A stretch of 6,501 bases of DNA from Microbacteriaceae bacterium (GTDB lineage: Bacteria; Actinomycetota; Actinomycetes; Actinomycetales; Microbacteriaceae): positions 1 to 6,501 of the forward strand of contig JAHEGA010000035.1 of the NCBI GenBank assembly GCA_024639925.1, read 5' to 3'. The position numbers and the translations under genes were made by a program. Below the pieces are notes generated by a model. The model worked only from the letters and a program-made list of their open reading frames with translations. It searched no databases and was not told the DNA's origin. This document shows, piece by piece, positions 5,428 through 6,501 of this stretch. Position 1 is the stretch's first letter. Each line of letters begins with the position of its first letter.

Positions 5428-6501
5428 CTCCCACCGCCACCTCACGAGCGCTCGACACCGAGCGCGAATCGCTGACCCGCAACTACAACCCGCTCCCTGT
5501 TGTCGCCCGGAGCGCCAAGGGCGCATGGGTGACCGATGTCGAGGGCAAGAAATACTTGGATTGTCTGGCGGCCTACTCGGCGGTCAATTTCGGTCACGGT
5601 AACCCAACCCTGATGCGGGCAACGAAGAAGCAGCTGCGAAACGTGACTCTCACGTCGCGGGCTTTCTCCCACAACCAGTTGGGTCCTTTCGCGAAGGAAC
5701 TCGCGGCACTCCTCGGGATGGACATGGTTTTGCCCATGAACACCGGAGCTGAGGCCGTCGAGAGTGCGGTGAAGGTTGCGCGCGCCTGGGGTTATCGAGT
5801 CAAGGGTGTTGCGGCGAACAAAGCCAAAATCATCGTCGCGAAGGAAAACTTCCACGGCCGAACCATTTCGATTGTGAGCTTTTCAACCGATGACAGTTCG
5901 CGCAAAGATTTTGGACCCTTCACTCCGGGGTTCGTGAGCGTCCCCTATGGGGATGCGGAAGCTCTCGAGAAGGAAATCGACGAGAACACCGTCGGGGTTC
6001 TGATTGAGCCGATTCAGGGCGAAGCAGGCATCATCGTTCCGCCAAAGGGTTATCTGAAGAAGGTCCGGGCACTCACCAAGAAAAACAACGTCTTGATGAT
6101 CGCCGACGAGATTCAATCTGGTCTCGGACGCACGGGAGCAACCGTTCAGTGTCAGAACGAAAAAGTGGTGCCCGACATGTTTATTCTCGGCAAAGCACTG
6201 GGCGGGGGAATTGTTCCGGTCAGCGCGGTTGTGGGCCGTAAAGAGGTGATGGGTGTCCTGAAACCTGGCGAGCACGGATCAACTTTTGGCGGCAACCCTT
6301 TGGCGGCTGCTGTGGGTCTGGCGGTTGTCAGAATGCTGGCCAAAGGCGACATGCAAAAGCGTTCGGCAAAGCTCGGGAAACACCTCCACAAGCGCCTTGA
6401 AGCGCTTGTGGGCAAGGGCATCCTCGCTGTGCGGGGAGTGGGTTTGTGGGCCGGTATTGATGTTGACCCGAGCCTCGCGACCGGTCGTGAAGTGTGTGAA
6501 G
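5424..6501 (+). CDS. rocD: Ornithine aminotransferase (RocD), 3' end cut by window
   Basis: RocD transfers the delta-amino group of ornithine to 2-oxoglutarate using PLP, giving glutamate-semialdehyde/P5C and glutamate in the cytoplasm. The window holds 359 codons; by recalled family length (about 400) some 40-50 are missing. It is a class III aminotransferase of the ornithine type: LAAYSAVNFGHGNP (Y51 matching the ornithine-contacting Tyr of human OAT), LTSRAF (75-81), NTGAEAVE, NFHGRT (R146, substrate carboxylate), EPIQGEAG (195-202, E200), ADEIQSGLGRTG with D228 for the pyridine nitrogen, Schiff-base lysine K257 in LGKALGGG, and GSTFGGNP with T287. S82 replaces a Tyr (human) or His (Bacillus) after SRAF. 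The ATG overlaps the upstream stop as ATGA and no Shine-Dalgarno is evident, so translation is probably coupled to the hydrolase. The product feeds PutA's second activity. Confidence 0.94.
   Translation, partial: MTPTATSRALDTERESLTRNYNPLPVVARSAKGAWVTDVEGKKYLDCLAAYSAVNFGHGNPTLMRATKKQLRNVTLTSRAFSHNQLGPFAKELAALLGMDMVLPMNTGAEAVESAVKVARAWGYRVKGVAANKAKIIVAKENFHGRTISIVSFSTDDSSRKDFGPFTPGFVSVPYGDAEALEKEIDENTVGVLIEPIQGEAGIIVPPKGYLKKVRALTKKNNVLMIADEIQSGLGRTGATVQCQNEKVVPDMFILGKALGGGIVPVSAVVGRKEVMGVLKPGEHGSTFGGNPLAAAVGLAVVRMLAKGDMQKRSAKLGKHLHKRLEALVGKGILAVRGVGLWAGIDVDPSLATGREVCE

Noticed and set aside
5442..6421. Minus-strand open frames opposite rocD (5442-5855, 5883-6275, 6152-6421)
   Set aside because: The plus strand carries an uninterrupted aminotransferase with all catalytic motifs from 5424 to the window end; the antisense frames have no recognisable domains.

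Overview
The window looks like chromosomal DNA of a moderately GC-rich actinobacterium. Three things suggest this: the protein families, the frequent lack of Shine-Dalgarno sequences together with TANNNT-type -10 boxes placed 6-7 bases before start codons, and the PutA type with an Actinobacteria-like C-terminal domain. A Microbacteriaceae-like host is plausible, but that is inference. The sequence is almost fully coding, and I see no mobile elements, CRISPR arrays, tRNAs or rRNAs.

Layout. (1) 61-417 (+): a small two-helix membrane protein of the DUF4190 type, closed by a strong hairpin-plus-T-run terminator (430-476). (2) 520-4044 (+): putA, a very large bifunctional proline dehydrogenase / pyrroline-5-carboxylate (P5C) dehydrogenase, probably with its own leaderless promoter. 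(3) 4041-4478 (-): an Lrp/AsnC-family regulator, convergent with putA and overlapping its stop codon by 4 bases. (4) 4479-4581: a divergent control region with two phased copies of an inverted repeat, TACGCG-N7-YGCGTA. (5) 4582-5427 (+): a guanidine-modifying hydrolase of the DDAH / arginine dihydrolase / CtlX group. (6) 5424-6501 (+): rocD, ornithine aminotransferase, coupled to the previous gene by an ATGA overlap and cut by the window end.

How they fit together. The genes read as an arginine (or citrulline) and proline breakdown module. The hydrolase would release ornithine from arginine or citrulline. RocD turns ornithine into glutamate-semialdehyde/P5C. The P5C dehydrogenase half of PutA oxidises that to glutamate, and the PRODH half feeds proline into the same intermediate. 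The divergent Lrp-type regulator is the obvious candidate controller, acting on its own gene and on the hydrolase-rocD operon through the paired repeats. The order regulator / DDAH-like hydrolase / rocD resembles the Rv2324-Rv2323c-rocD cluster of Mycobacterium tuberculosis (recalled, not searched). The most interesting open points are the true reaction of the hydrolase and the function of the paired repeats.
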